From an uncultured Oscillospiraceae bacterium (GTDB taxonomy: Bacteria; Bacillota; Clostridia; Oscillospirales; Acutalibacteraceae), in the NCBI GenBank assembly GCA_900547445.1, contig URGJ01000009.1:1-56782 (forward strand): a DNA stretch of 56,782 nt, read 5' to 3'. The translations under genes and the position numbers were made by a program. Positions 31,828-39,421 of this stretch are shown piece after piece. Position 1 is the stretch's first letter. Each line of letters starts with the position of its first letter. The notes under the pieces were generated by a model. The model had not been told where the DNA came from, did no database searches, and was given only the letters and a program-made list of their open reading frames with translations.

Positions 31828-33759
31828 ATGGGCTTAACTATTGCACAAAAAATCATCAAGGCGCATATGCTTAGCGGTGATATGACCGTCGGCAGTGAGG
31901 TTGCGCTTAAAATCGACCAGACCTTAACGCAGGACGCTACGGGAACAATGGCGTATCTTGAGTTTGAAACTATGGGACTCGACCGCGTTAAAACCGAGCG
32001 GAGCGTTGCGTATATCGACCACAACACCCTCCAGTCGGGCTTTGAAAACGCGGACGACCACAGATACATTCAGTCTGTCGCAAAAAAGCACGGTATTTAT
32101 TTTTCCCGCCCCGGTAACGGCATCTGCCATCAGGTGCATTTGGAGCGCTTCGGCAAGCCCGGCAAGACCCTGATAGGCTCGGACAGCCATACTCCCACAG
32201 GCGGCGGTATCGGTATGCTCGCAATGGGAGCGGGCGGTCTTGACGTTGCGGTCGCGATGGGCGGCGGCGCGTATTATATCACCATGCCTAAAATGTTCAA
32301 GGTAAACCTTACCGGAAAGTTAAACCCTTTTGTCACCGCAAAGGATATAAGCCTTGAAATTCTGCGCATACTTTCCGTTAAGGGCGGCGTCGGCGCTATT
32401 ATCGAGTGGGGCGGCGAGGGTATTAAGTACCTTTCGGTTCCCGAACGCGCCACCATCACCAATATGGGAACAGAGCTTGGCGCCACCACCTCTATTTTCC
32501 CGTCCGACGAGGTTACAAGGAAGTTCTTGGAGGCGGAGGGCAGAGCGGAGGATTACACACCCCTTGCAAGCGACCCCGACGCGGTTTACGACAGGATTAT
32601 TGATATTAACCTTGACGAATTAAAGCCCATGATTGCCTGCCCCCACAGCCCCGATAATGTTGTAACGGTTGAGTCCTTAAAGGGGACAAAGGTGGATCAG
32701 GTTTGTATCGGCTCCTGCACTAACTCTTCACTTTTTGATATGCTCAAGGTGGCGACAATGCTTAAAGGCAAGACCATTTCGCCCTCTGTAAGCCTTTCTA
32801 TTTCACCCGGCTCTAAGCAGGTGCTTTCAATGCTTGCCGATTGCGGCGCATTAAGCGATATTTTGGCAAGCGGCGCGCGCGTGCTTGAGTGCGCCTGCGG
32901 TCCCTGTATAGGAATGGGCTTTTCGCCGAACAGCGCGGGTGTTTCCCTTAGAACCTTTAACCGCAACTTTATAGGAAGAAGCGGAACTGCCGACGCGCAG
33001 GTTTACCTCGTTTCTCCCGAAACCGCGGTTGCGGCGGCATTAACCGGCGAAATCACCGACCCGAGACTGTTAGGCGATAATATTGAGGTTAAAATGCCCG
33101 ACTCCTTTAAGCTTGACGACAGCGCGGTTATAGCTCCCGCAACACCCGAAGAGGCTAAGGACTTAGAGGTACTTCGCGGACCTAACATTAAGCCCTTCCC
33201 GAAATCTGCTCCGCAGGAGGAAACGCTTACCGCCGAGTTGGTGCTTAAGGTGGGCGATAATATTACTACAGACCATATTATGCCGGCAGGCGCAAAGATT
33301 CTGCCCTACCGCTCTAATATTCCGCATCTCTCGCAGTTCTGCTTCGGCGTTTGCGACGAAAGCTTCCCCGAAAGGGCAAAGGCTTTAGGCAAGAGCATTA
33401 TCGTCGGCGGCAGTAACTACGGTCAGGGCTCGTCCCGTGAGCACGCGGCGCTTGTGCCTATGTATCTGGGTGTTCGCGCGGTTATAACCAAGAGCTTTGC
33501 GAGAATCCACGTCGCAAACCTAATAAACGCGGGTATTATGCCCCTTACATTCAAAAATCCCGACGATTACGATAAGCTGAATCAGGGCGATAAGCTTACC
33601 CTTACAAATGTTTTTGACGGTATGGATAAGGGCGAAATTGTTTTGAGGGACGAAACTACGGACGAGAGCTTCACGCTTTCCTGCTCGTTCACAGAAAGAC
33701 AAAAGGCAATACTAAAAGCGGGCGGACTGCTTGAATATACAAAGAACGGAGAAAATTAA
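31828..33759 (+). CDS. acnA: Aconitate hydratase
   Basis: 643 residues. [4Fe-4S] dehydratase converting citrate to isocitrate. Cluster cysteines in CIGSCTNSSLFDM (about 291-303) and ACGPCIGMG (about 353-361); substrate motifs DSHTPTGGGIGMLAMGAGG and the C-terminal swivel domain with GSNYGQGSSREHAALVPMYLG (about 530-550). Size matches the compact clostridial aconitases rather than the 890-residue AcnA. It starts 6 bp after the GntR gene and ends 1 bp before the isocitrate dehydrogenase start, so these are co-translated. Confidence 0.95.
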   Translation: MGLTIAQKIIKAHMLSGDMTVGSEVALKIDQTLTQDATGTMAYLEFETMGLDRVKTERSVAYIDHNTLQSGFENADDHRYIQSVAKKHGIYFSRPGNGICHQVHLERFGKPGKTLIGSDSHTPTGGGIGMLAMGAGGLDVAVAMGGGAYYITMPKMFKVNLTGKLNPFVTAKDISLEILRILSVKGGVGAIIEWGGEGIKYLSVPERATITNMGTELGATTSIFPSDEVTRKFLEAEGRAEDYTPLASDPDAVYDRIIDINLDELKPMIACPHSPDNVVTVESLKGTKVDQVCIGSCTNSSLFDMLKVATMLKGKTISPSVSLSISPGSKQVLSMLADCGALSDILASGARVLECACGPCIGMGFSPNSAGVSLRTFNRNFIGRSGTADAQVYLVSPETAVAAALTGEITDPRLLGDNIEVKMPDSFKLDDSAVIAPATPEEAKDLEVLRGPNIKPFPKSAPQEETLTAELVLKVGDNITTDHIMPAGAKILPYRSNIPHLSQFCFGVCDESFPERAKALGKSIIVGGSNYGQGSSREHAALVPMYLGVRAVITKSFARIHVANLINAGIMPLTFKNPDDYDKLNQGDKLTLTNVFDGMDKGEIVLRDETTDESFTLSCSFTERQKAILKAGGLLEYTKNGEN

Positions 33760-33760
33760 G

Positions 33761-34909
33761 ATGGATAAGTACATTAATGAAGCGGTTGAACAATTCAGAA
33801 GTATTTTAACCGAGCAAATCGCGCGCGAGCGCAAAATGGAGCAGGATAAAAGGGTTACCGATTATTCAAAGCTTGATAAAATTATTATAGGTATCTGCGG
33901 CGGCGACGGCATCGGGCCGATCATTTCCGCCGAATCCGAAAGGCTTTTGCAGTTTATTTTAAAGGACGAAATTGCGGCGGGTAAAATCGAGCTTCGCACT
34001 ATCGAGGGACTCACTATCGAGAACCGTATCGCCCACAATAAGGCTATTCCCGATGATGTTTTGGCTGAAATCAAGGCTTGTAATGTCATCTTAAAAGCAC
34101 CGACCACCACATTAAAGGGCGGCACGCTTGAGAGCGCAAACGTTGCAATGCGCCGCGAGCTTGACCTTTATGCGAATGTACGCCCCGTTGCCGTACCCGA
34201 GCTTGGGATTGACTGGACCTTCTTCCGCGAGAATACCGAGGGCGAGTATGTTTTAGGCAGCCGCGGCGTTGAAATTCCCGATACACTTGCTTTCGACTTT
34301 AAGGTTACCACAAACGAGGGTACAAAGCGTATCGCCCGCGCCGCCTTTGAGTATGCGAAAAACAACGGCAAAACCAGTGTTGCGATTGTTACAAAGGCGA
34401 ATATTATGAAGAAGACCGACGGTAAGTTCTCCGACCTTTGCCACGAGGTTGCAAAGGATTATCCGGGTATCGAGGCGGAGGACTGGTACATTGACATTAT
34501 GACCGCGAACCTTGTAAACGAGCGCACAAGAAGCAAGTTCCAGGTCTTCGTTCTGCCTAACCTTTACGGCGATATTATAACCGACGAGGCGGCGCAGATT
34601 CAGGGCGGCGTCGGCACGGCCGGAAGCGCTAATCTCGGTGATGTTTACGCTATGTTCGAGGCTATCCACGGCTCTGCTCCCCGTATGATTGAAACCGGAA
34701 GAGGTCAGTTTGCCAACCCGACAAGTATGTTCAAGGCTACCGAAATGCTCCTGCGCCACATAGGCTTTGTTGAAAAGGCAAACAAGCTTAACGAGGCTCT
34801 TCACATCTGCACCGAGGTTGAAAAGAAGTATGTAATCACTGGTCACGAGGACGGCGCAACCTGCTCCCGGTTCGGCGATTACCTTATGCAAACGATTGAA
34901 AATCTGTAA
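33761..34909 (+). CDS. icd: Isocitrate dehydrogenase, isopropylmalate dehydrogenase superfamily
   Basis: 382 residues. Decarboxylates isocitrate to 2-oxoglutarate. Seen: an N-terminal extension of about 40 residues, GICGGDGIGPIISAES, substrate loop TLESANVAMRRELDLYANVRPV, TEGEYVLGSRGVEI, metal-binding DIMTANLV...PNLYGDIITDEAAQIQGG, and EAIHGSAPR near the cofactor site. Whether it uses NAD or NADP is not clear by eye. The frame is open 30 bases upstream, but the ATG at 33761, 1 bp after the acnA stop, has a GGAG site. Last gene of the citrate operon. Confidence 0.9.
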   Translation: MDKYINEAVEQFRSILTEQIARERKMEQDKRVTDYSKLDKIIIGICGGDGIGPIISAESERLLQFILKDEIAAGKIELRTIEGLTIENRIAHNKAIPDDVLAEIKACNVILKAPTTTLKGGTLESANVAMRRELDLYANVRPVAVPELGIDWTFFRENTEGEYVLGSRGVEIPDTLAFDFKVTTNEGTKRIARAAFEYAKNNGKTSVAIVTKANIMKKTDGKFSDLCHEVAKDYPGIEAEDWYIDIMTANLVNERTRSKFQVFVLPNLYGDIITDEAAQIQGGVGTAGSANLGDVYAMFEAIHGSAPRMIETGRGQFANPTSMFKATEMLLRHIGFVEKANKLNEALHICTEVEKKYVITGHEDGATCSRFGDYLMQTIENL

Positions 34910-34927
34910 ATTTCAAATATGAATAAC

Positions 34928-34972
34928 TCCTCTCTTTTTTGCAAAGAATAGCAGAAAAGGGAGGAATTTTTT
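34928..34972 (+). terminator. Terminator hairpin that buries the spoVAC ribosome binding site
   Basis: A roughly 15-bp stem (34928-34942 with 34951-34965; CTCCTCTCTTTT / AAAAGGGAGGA) followed directly by T6 at 34967-34972 and the spoVAC ATG. The 3' arm contains the GGGAGG ribosome binding site. It should terminate the citrate operon and, in any read-through RNA, hide the spoVAC start from ribosomes. Confidence 0.8.
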
Positions 34973-35416
34973 ATGCGTCCAAGCAATCAAGAATACGGAA
35001 AAATGGCGGAAAAACAGTCGCCACCGTCACCTAAAATAAAGGATTTTGTCTGCGCTTATGTGATAGGCGGTCTTATCTGCGTGATAGGTCAGCTTTTAAT
35101 GGAGTGGTACAACGCGCTCGGACTGCCCGAAAAGGTAGTAAAAATGGCTGTGCCGTCAACCATCGTTTTTATCGCCGCCCTGCTTACGGGCTTAAAGCTT
35201 TTCGACAAAATAGCAAAGCACGCGGGAGCAGGCACCTTAGTTCCGATAACCGGCTTTGCAAACGCGATTGTATCGCCCGCCATTGAGTTTAAAAGCGAGG
35301 GTCAGGTGCTGGGTCTCGGTGCTAAAATGTTCACAATAGCAGGGCCTGTGCTGGTATTCGGCGTTACCGCATCGGTTATTTACGGACTGATTCTTTATGT
35401 AATCAGTCTGTTTTAG
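34973..35416 (+). CDS. spoVAC: Stage V sporulation protein AC
   Basis: 147 residues, four membrane helices. SpoVAC is the mechanosensitive channel component of the SpoVA complex that moves Ca-dipicolinate into the spore and out at germination. Typical segments: FVCAYVIGGLICVIGQLLMEWY (split across 28-49), VPSTIVFIAALLTGLKLFDKIAKHAGAGT and the conserved PITGFANAIVSPAIEFKSEG. It starts inside the regulatory hairpin after icd. spoVAD follows by 11 bp. Confidence 0.94.
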   Translation: MRPSNQEYGKMAEKQSPPSPKIKDFVCAYVIGGLICVIGQLLMEWYNALGLPEKVVKMAVPSTIVFIAALLTGLKLFDKIAKHAGAGTLVPITGFANAIVSPAIEFKSEGQVLGLGAKMFTIAGPVLVFGVTASVIYGLILYVISLF

Positions 35417-35427
35417 GGGGTATAAGA

Positions 35428-36465
35428 ATGAAAAGATTAGGCGAACGCACGATTGTTTTTGAGAACAAGCCGACGATATTAAGCTACGGCTCGGTTGTGG
35501 GTAAAAAGGAGCATGAGGGGCCCCTCTCAAAGGAGTTTGACGCTTATACAACCGACAGCTTTTTCGGCGAAAAAACCTTTGAAAAGGCAGAAAGCAAGCT
35601 TCAAAAGACCGCCGTACAGACCGCGCTTGACAAGGGCGGCTTTAAGGACGGCGATATTGATAACATTTTCGCGGGCGACCTTTTAAACCAGTGCATTGGC
35701 AGTTCTTTTGGGCTAAGGGAATTCGGAATACCCTTTATCGGTCTTTACGGCGCTTGCTCTACAATGGCGCTCTCGACAGGACTTGCGTCTATTTTTGTGG
35801 ACAGCGGAGCGGCGGAAAAGGCGGACAGGGGAGCGGGGAAAAAGGCGGTAGCCGTGACCTCTTCACATTTCTGCTCGGCAGAGCGGCAGTACCGCTTTCC
35901 GCTTAACTACGGCTCACAGCGCACCCCCACCGCTCAATGGACGGTCACAGGCTCAGGCGCGCTTGTTTTGGGGCAGGGCGAGGGTAAACCCTATATCAAT
36001 TCGGTGACCTTTGGCGAAATTGAGGACTACGGTATTAAGGATATAAACAATATGGGTGCGGCAATGGCACCTGCCGCAGCAAGCACCATAAAAAAGTTTT
36101 TTAGTGATACGGGGACGGGACCGGAGGATTATGATGTTATTTACACAGGGGATTTAGGCTATGTGGGCACAAATTTGCTTTATGAACTGCTTGAAAGAGA
36201 GGGTATAGATATAAGATGCCGACACAGCGACTGCGGACTTATTATTTTCGACCGTGAAAAGCAGGATGTTCACGCGGGGGGCTCGGGCTGCGGGTGCAGT
36301 GCGTCGGTGCTTTGCTCCTTTATTATGCACCGATTTGAAGAGGGGCAGTTCAAAAATATTCTCTTTATGTCGACAGGCGCGCTTATGTCGCCGACCTCGT
36401 CCTTTCAAGGGGAAAGCATACCGGGAATCGCGCATTTGCTTAATATCAGAAAAAGTACAACGTAG
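35428..36465 (+). CDS. spoVAD: Stage V sporulation protein AD
   Basis: 345 residues, thiolase-fold protein that binds dipicolinic acid. Signatures: FAGDLLNQCIGSSFGLREFGIPFIGLYGACSTMALS (split across 84-119), VTSSHFCSAERQYRFPLNYGSQRTPTAQWTVTGSGA, GDLGYVGTNLLYELLEREGI and HAGGSGCGCSASVL. SD AGGGGG precedes the ATG. Normally spoVAE follows in clostridial spoVACDE operons; here the next 285 bp hold palindromic repeats and then an unrelated minus-strand gene. Confidence 0.95.
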   Translation: MKRLGERTIVFENKPTILSYGSVVGKKEHEGPLSKEFDAYTTDSFFGEKTFEKAESKLQKTAVQTALDKGGFKDGDIDNIFAGDLLNQCIGSSFGLREFGIPFIGLYGACSTMALSTGLASIFVDSGAAEKADRGAGKKAVAVTSSHFCSAERQYRFPLNYGSQRTPTAQWTVTGSGALVLGQGEGKPYINSVTFGEIEDYGIKDINNMGAAMAPAAASTIKKFFSDTGTGPEDYDVIYTGDLGYVGTNLLYELLEREGIDIRCRHSDCGLIIFDREKQDVHAGGSGCGCSASVLCSFIMHRFEEGQFKNILFMSTGALMSPTSSFQGESIPGIAHLLNIRKSTT

Positions 36466-36750
36466 AGCGGGGACTACCGCAGTTTGGAAATTGATAGCAG
36501 ACAGTCGAGGACGCCTGTCCCTACAAAAGGCTAATTAAACCTAAGTAGGGACGGGCGTCCCCTAATATTCGCCGCATAACGTCTGAATTGCGGAACGGAT
36601 AAATCCGTTCCCTACATTATCCGGTTTAACGTCTAAAATCTAATATCTAAATACGTAGGTGAGGGTCTCCGTGCCCTCCCGAAAAAGTCTCCGTGACATC
36701 TTCCCCTCGAGGGGAAGCCTATTAACACATAGGGTTTATAAAAGAAATAA
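36466..36750. repeat. Cluster of palindromic repeats downstream of spoVAD
   Basis: No gene. Contents in order: inverted repeat GGACGCCTGTCCCTAC (36509-36524) / GTAGGGACGGGCGTCC (36545-36560); GGAACGGAT-AA-ATCCGTTCC (36592-36611) followed by CCTAC; direct repeats GTCTCCGTG (36665 and 36688) with GAGGG/CCCTC between; and an 18-bp perfect palindrome CTTCCCCTCGAGGGGAAG (36700-36717). The related GTAGGGA/TCCCTAC ends suggest short dispersed elements inserted side by side. Confidence 0.75.
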
Positions 36751-36981
36751 TCAGTCTTCCTCCAACAGCTTGGACGGGGGAATGTTTAATACTTGGGCTA
36801 TTTTAAATAAGGTTTCAAGGGATATTCCGCAAACAATGCCCGGTCCTTCGACTTGACCTAAAAAATTGACGCTTTTGTCAATCATCTCTGCAAAGACTTC
36901 TTGGGTATAACCCGCTTTCTTTCTGTAATATGCAATTTTCAACCCGAGTGCTATATAGCGTTCAGAAAATTCAGTATTCAA
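36751..36981 (-). CDS. XRE-family HTH regulator
   Basis: 76 residues, essentially a single helix-turn-helix domain: LGLKIAYYRKKAGYTQEVFAEMIDKSVNFLGQVEGPG..CGISLETLFKIAQVLNIPPSKLLEED. Starts with TTG behind AAGGAGGAG. Divergent from the SLOG gene at 37123; a CCTTAACT / AGTTAAGG inverted repeat and a pair of direct repeats in the shared promoter region are likely operator sites. It may control itself and the SLOG gene. Confidence 0.88.
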   Translation of the reverse strand: MNTEFSERYIALGLKIAYYRKKAGYTQEVFAEMIDKSVNFLGQVEGPGIVCGISLETLFKIAQVLNIPPSKLLEED

Positions 36982-36991
36982 TTCATCTCCT

Positions 36992-37021
36992 CCTTAACTA
37001 ATAATATTCTATCAGTTAAGG
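36992..37021. promoter_or_regulatory. Inverted repeat at the XRE gene start (putative operator)
   Basis: Perfect 8-bp arms CCTTAACT / AGTTAAGG with a 14-bp AT-rich spacer. The left arm overlaps the ribosome binding site of the XRE gene, a natural place for autorepression. Confidence 0.55.
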
Positions 37022-37051
37022 ATTTAAATTATTATACGACCAAACCAGATA

Positions 37052-37109
37052 ATTATTTACTTTAAGTGTATAATATTATATAATGAGTGAAAGATTATTT
37101 ACTTTAAGT
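37052..37109 (+). repeat. Direct repeat ATTATTTACTTTAAGT in the SLOG promoter region
   Basis: Two exact 16-bp copies, 37052-37067 and 37094-37109, start to start 42 bp (four helical turns), with TATAAT-like sequences between them. The spacing puts both copies on the same DNA face, as expected for cooperative binding of a regulator, probably the divergent XRE protein. Confidence 0.65.
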
Positions 37110-37122
37110 ATGGGGATTGTTT

Positions 37123-37599
37123 ATGAAAGAAGGAACCTGTTGCTTTATCGGTCACAGAAAAATTGAGGAGACTTCGGAGCTTAGAGCGGAATTATATGAC
37201 ATCATAGAAAAACTTATTGCGTACGAAAAGGTTGATACATTTCTTTTCGGGAGCAAAAGCCGATTTAACGACCTTTGTTACGAGCTCGTGACCGAAATAA
37301 AAGAAAAATACCACCAAATAAAGCGGGTTTATGTGAGAGCGGAATATCCGTATATTGATGATGGTTATAAAGCTTATCTTTTGCAGTTCTACGAAGACAC
37401 CTACTATCCGAATAAATTAATCGGAGCAGGCAAAGTTACCTATGTGGAACGCAACCGTGAAATGATAAATAACAGCCGCTTTTGCATTGTTTATTATGAT
37501 GAACACCACGCACTGACAAAACGCAAAAGCGGCACTAAAACCGCTTTTGAATACGCCGTTAAACATAAAAAGGAAATTATAAAATTTTCGCCAGACTAA
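37123..37599 (+). CDS. SLOG-domain protein, second copy (DUF1273-like)
   Basis: 158 residues. GTCCFIGHRKIEETSELRAEL at the N-terminus parallels the FTGYRP motif of the 28.4-kb SLOG protein; TFLFGSKSRFNDLCYELVTEIKEKYHQIKRVYVRAEYP (split across 43-80), then VERNREMINNSRFCIVYYDEHHA and KRKSGTKTAFEYAVKHKKEII complete the fold. Where the first protein has GMAMGFD this one has GSKSRFN, a change in the ligand loop. Paired with a divergent XRE regulator, which suggests a small stress- or ligand-responsive unit; function unknown. Confidence 0.78.
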   Translation: MKEGTCCFIGHRKIEETSELRAELYDIIEKLIAYEKVDTFLFGSKSRFNDLCYELVTEIKEKYHQIKRVYVRAEYPYIDDGYKAYLLQFYEDTYYPNKLIGAGKVTYVERNREMINNSRFCIVYYDEHHALTKRKSGTKTAFEYAVKHKKEIIKFSPD

Positions 37600-37633
37600 G
37601 ATATACGGATAATCGGCTGAACATCAAAAAACA

Positions 37634-37662
37634 TTGACAAAGACGGTTTTTCGTCATATAAT
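37634..37662 (+). promoter_or_regulatory. Promoter of mgtE and its leader
   Basis: TTGACA, 17 bp, TATAAT, a full consensus match. Transcription should start near 37669, right at the first stem of the leader RNA. Confidence 0.88.
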
Positions 37663-37670
37663 TAATATGT

Positions 37671-37767
37671 AGATCCCGTTATACATGAGAGCAAAGGGCA
37701 GCGTACAGCAACGCACACCGTTCCTTCGCAATTCACCCTTTGCATTTCGGTTTAGCGGGGATTTTTT
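37671..37767 (+). promoter_or_regulatory. Structured leader RNA of mgtE, candidate riboswitch
   Basis: Closing stem ATCCCGTTA (37673-37681) with TAGCGGGGAT (37753-37762, one bulged G), inner perfect stem GCAAAGGG (37691-37698) with CCCTTTGC (37736-37743), small hairpin GCGT-ACAGCA-ACGC (37701-37714), and a possible pseudoknot ACCG (37717-37720) with CGGT (37748-37751). The closing stem is followed at once by T6, so its formation would end transcription 24 nt before the mgtE ATG. The M-box sequence motifs are absent. It behaves like a transcription-terminating riboswitch, presumably for Mg2+, of a class I do not recognise. Confidence 0.6.
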
Positions 37768-37790
37768 GTTGACAAAAAGGGGGAAATCAT

Positions 37791-39152
37791 ATGCAGGAAG
37801 AAATTTTTGAGCTTATTGAGGGAAAGAAGTATGCCCGATTGCGAGAAATGCTTTCGGATATGAACCCCGCCGATATAGCCCAGATATTAGAGGAGGTTCC
37901 CGAAAAGGAGCTGCCCGTTGTTTTCCGTATACTTCCTAAAGAGCTTGCCGCCGAGGTTTTTGTTGAAATGGACTCCGAAATGCAGCAGCTGCTGATTGAG
38001 GCGTTCAGCGACCGAGAGCTGCGCGAGGTTATGGACGAGCTTTTTATGGATGATACGGTTGATATTATCGATGAGATGCCCGCTACCGTGGCAAAGCGAA
38101 TTTTGCGCCAGACCGACGCTAAAACCCGCAAGATGATAAATCAGCTTCTGGCTTACCCCGATGACAGCGCGGGCAGCATTATGACCACCGAGTATGTGGA
38201 TTTAAAAAAGACTATGACGGTGGACGAGGCGTTTGACCGTATACGCGAGGTAGGGCTTGATACCGAGACGATTTACACCTGCTATGTTATCGACGCCGGC
38301 AGGCACTTGCTCGGTATTGTCACCGTAAAGGATTTGCTTTTAAACCCTAAAAGCCGAGTTTTAAGCGATATAATGGACGAAAACATTATATTTGCAAACA
38401 CCCTTGACGATAAGGAAGAGGTTGCGGGACAGTTTGAAAAGTATGACCTTATGGCTTTGCCTGTTGTTGATAAGGAAAACCGACTTGTCGGAATAGTCAC
38501 GGTTGACGACGCTATCGACGTTATCCAGGAAGAGGCAACAGAGGATATTGAAAAGATGGCGGCTATTTTGCCGTCGGACAAAACCTATTTCAGAACGGGA
38601 ATTTTCGCTACCTTTAAGTCGCGTATTCCGTGGCTTATGCTCCTTATGATTTCGGCGACCTTTACGGGAGCGATTATTTCAAGCTTTGAAGAAAAGCTCA
38701 CAATTTTTCCCGCGCTTATCGCCTTTATACCTATGCTTATGGACACGGGCGGTAATTCGGGCAGTCAGTCTTCGGTCACGATTATCCGCGGTATCTCACT
38801 CGGAGATATTGAATTTCGAGATATTTTTCGGGTAATATGGAAAGAGGTGCGGGTTGCGCTTTGCTGCAGCACAGCGCTTGCAGCCGTAAATTTCATTAAG
38901 TTGTGGCTTGTCGACTATCTTTTATTTCACACCTTTGACGCAGGAAAGCAGATTTCAGAAATAGCAGTTGTTTGCATAACTCTATTCTTTACTGTTATTG
39001 TCGCAAAGCTTATCGGATGCGTTTTGCCTATTTTGGCAAGAAAAATCGGATTTGACCCGGCGGTTATGGCAAGTCCCTTTATAACAACCCTTGTAGACGC
39101 GATTTCGCTCTTTATTTATTTCAGAATCGCTATTTTGTTTTTGGGTATTTAA
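37791..39152 (+). CDS. mgtE: Magnesium transporter MgtE
   Basis: 453 residues. N-terminal MgtE_N superhelix (about 1-130; DMNPADIAQILEEVP, MDELFMDDTVDIIDEMPATVAKRIL), two CBS domains (about 135-255) that act as the Mg2+ sensor, a plug helix and five membrane helices (about 285-450) with the conserved pore signature MDTGGNSGSQSSVTIIRGI. It is a gated Mg2+ channel. Preceded by a strong promoter and a structured leader; followed by tRNA-Arg. Confidence 0.95.
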   Translation: MQEEIFELIEGKKYARLREMLSDMNPADIAQILEEVPEKELPVVFRILPKELAAEVFVEMDSEMQQLLIEAFSDRELREVMDELFMDDTVDIIDEMPATVAKRILRQTDAKTRKMINQLLAYPDDSAGSIMTTEYVDLKKTMTVDEAFDRIREVGLDTETIYTCYVIDAGRHLLGIVTVKDLLLNPKSRVLSDIMDENIIFANTLDDKEEVAGQFEKYDLMALPVVDKENRLVGIVTVDDAIDVIQEEATEDIEKMAAILPSDKTYFRTGIFATFKSRIPWLMLLMISATFTGAIISSFEEKLTIFPALIAFIPMLMDTGGNSGSQSSVTIIRGISLGDIEFRDIFRVIWKEVRVALCCSTALAAVNFIKLWLVDYLLFHTFDAGKQISEIAVVCITLFFTVIVAKLIGCVLPILARKIGFDPAVMASPFITTLVDAISLFIYFRIAILFLGI

Positions 39153-39193
39153 AAGCTACTGAAAAAATATTTTTAAAAATATAAAATTAGGGC

Positions 39194-39222
39194 TTGATTT
39201 TATTTGTGAAATGTGATATTAT
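39194..39222 (+). promoter_or_regulatory. Promoter of tRNA-Arg
   Basis: TTGATT, 17 bp, TATTAT, ending 28 bp before the tRNA. Confidence 0.7.
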
Positions 39223-39250
39223 ACTATGGCGGTCAAAAATAGACCGCAAT

Positions 39251-39327
39251 GCGCTGATAGCTCAGCTGGATAGAGCGTCTGGCTACGGACCAGAAGGTCG
39301 GGAGTTCGAATCTTCTTCAGCGCGCCA
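39251..39327 (+). tRNA. tRNA-Arg (anticodon ACG)
   Basis: Complete cloverleaf: acceptor GCGCTGA / TCAGCGC, D-arm with GCTCAGCTGGATAGAGC, anticodon stem TCTGG / CCAGA around loop CTACGGA (anticodon ACG, read as ICG), T-loop TTCGAAT, discriminator G and encoded CCA. A terminator follows closely. Confidence 0.97.
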
Positions 39328-39333
39328 GTCGAG

Positions 39334-39376
39334 CACCTCGACACGTAGATGCGTAGTTGAGGTGTTTTTTTTATTT
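39334..39376 (+). terminator. Terminator of tRNA-Arg
   Basis: Stem CACCTCGAC / GTTGAGGTG (9 bp, one G-U) followed by a long T-tract (T8, A, T6). Confidence 0.92.
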
Positions 39377-39421
39377 TTTCTCTTGCTTCAAAACGTTATA
39401 TTCTCTGTTCCCTGTTGCCAA

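Noticed and set aside
34253..34891. 212-codon minus-strand frame inside icd
   Set aside because: Antisense to a clear isocitrate dehydrogenase; a codon-bias shadow frame without start signals.
36500..36720. CRISPR array
   Set aside because: The repeats differ from each other and are palindromic elements, without regular spacers or cas genes nearby.
37640..37656. Operator palindrome in the mgtE promoter spacer (GACGG-TTTTT-CGTC)
   Set aside because: The partial GACG/CGTC dyad is short and could be chance; not strong enough to call an operator.
37671..37767. M-box (ykoK) Mg2+ riboswitch in front of mgtE
   Set aside because: None of the conserved M-box sequence blocks (such as GGTGAGGCTCCT) is present, and the fold is smaller; kept as an unassigned leader instead.
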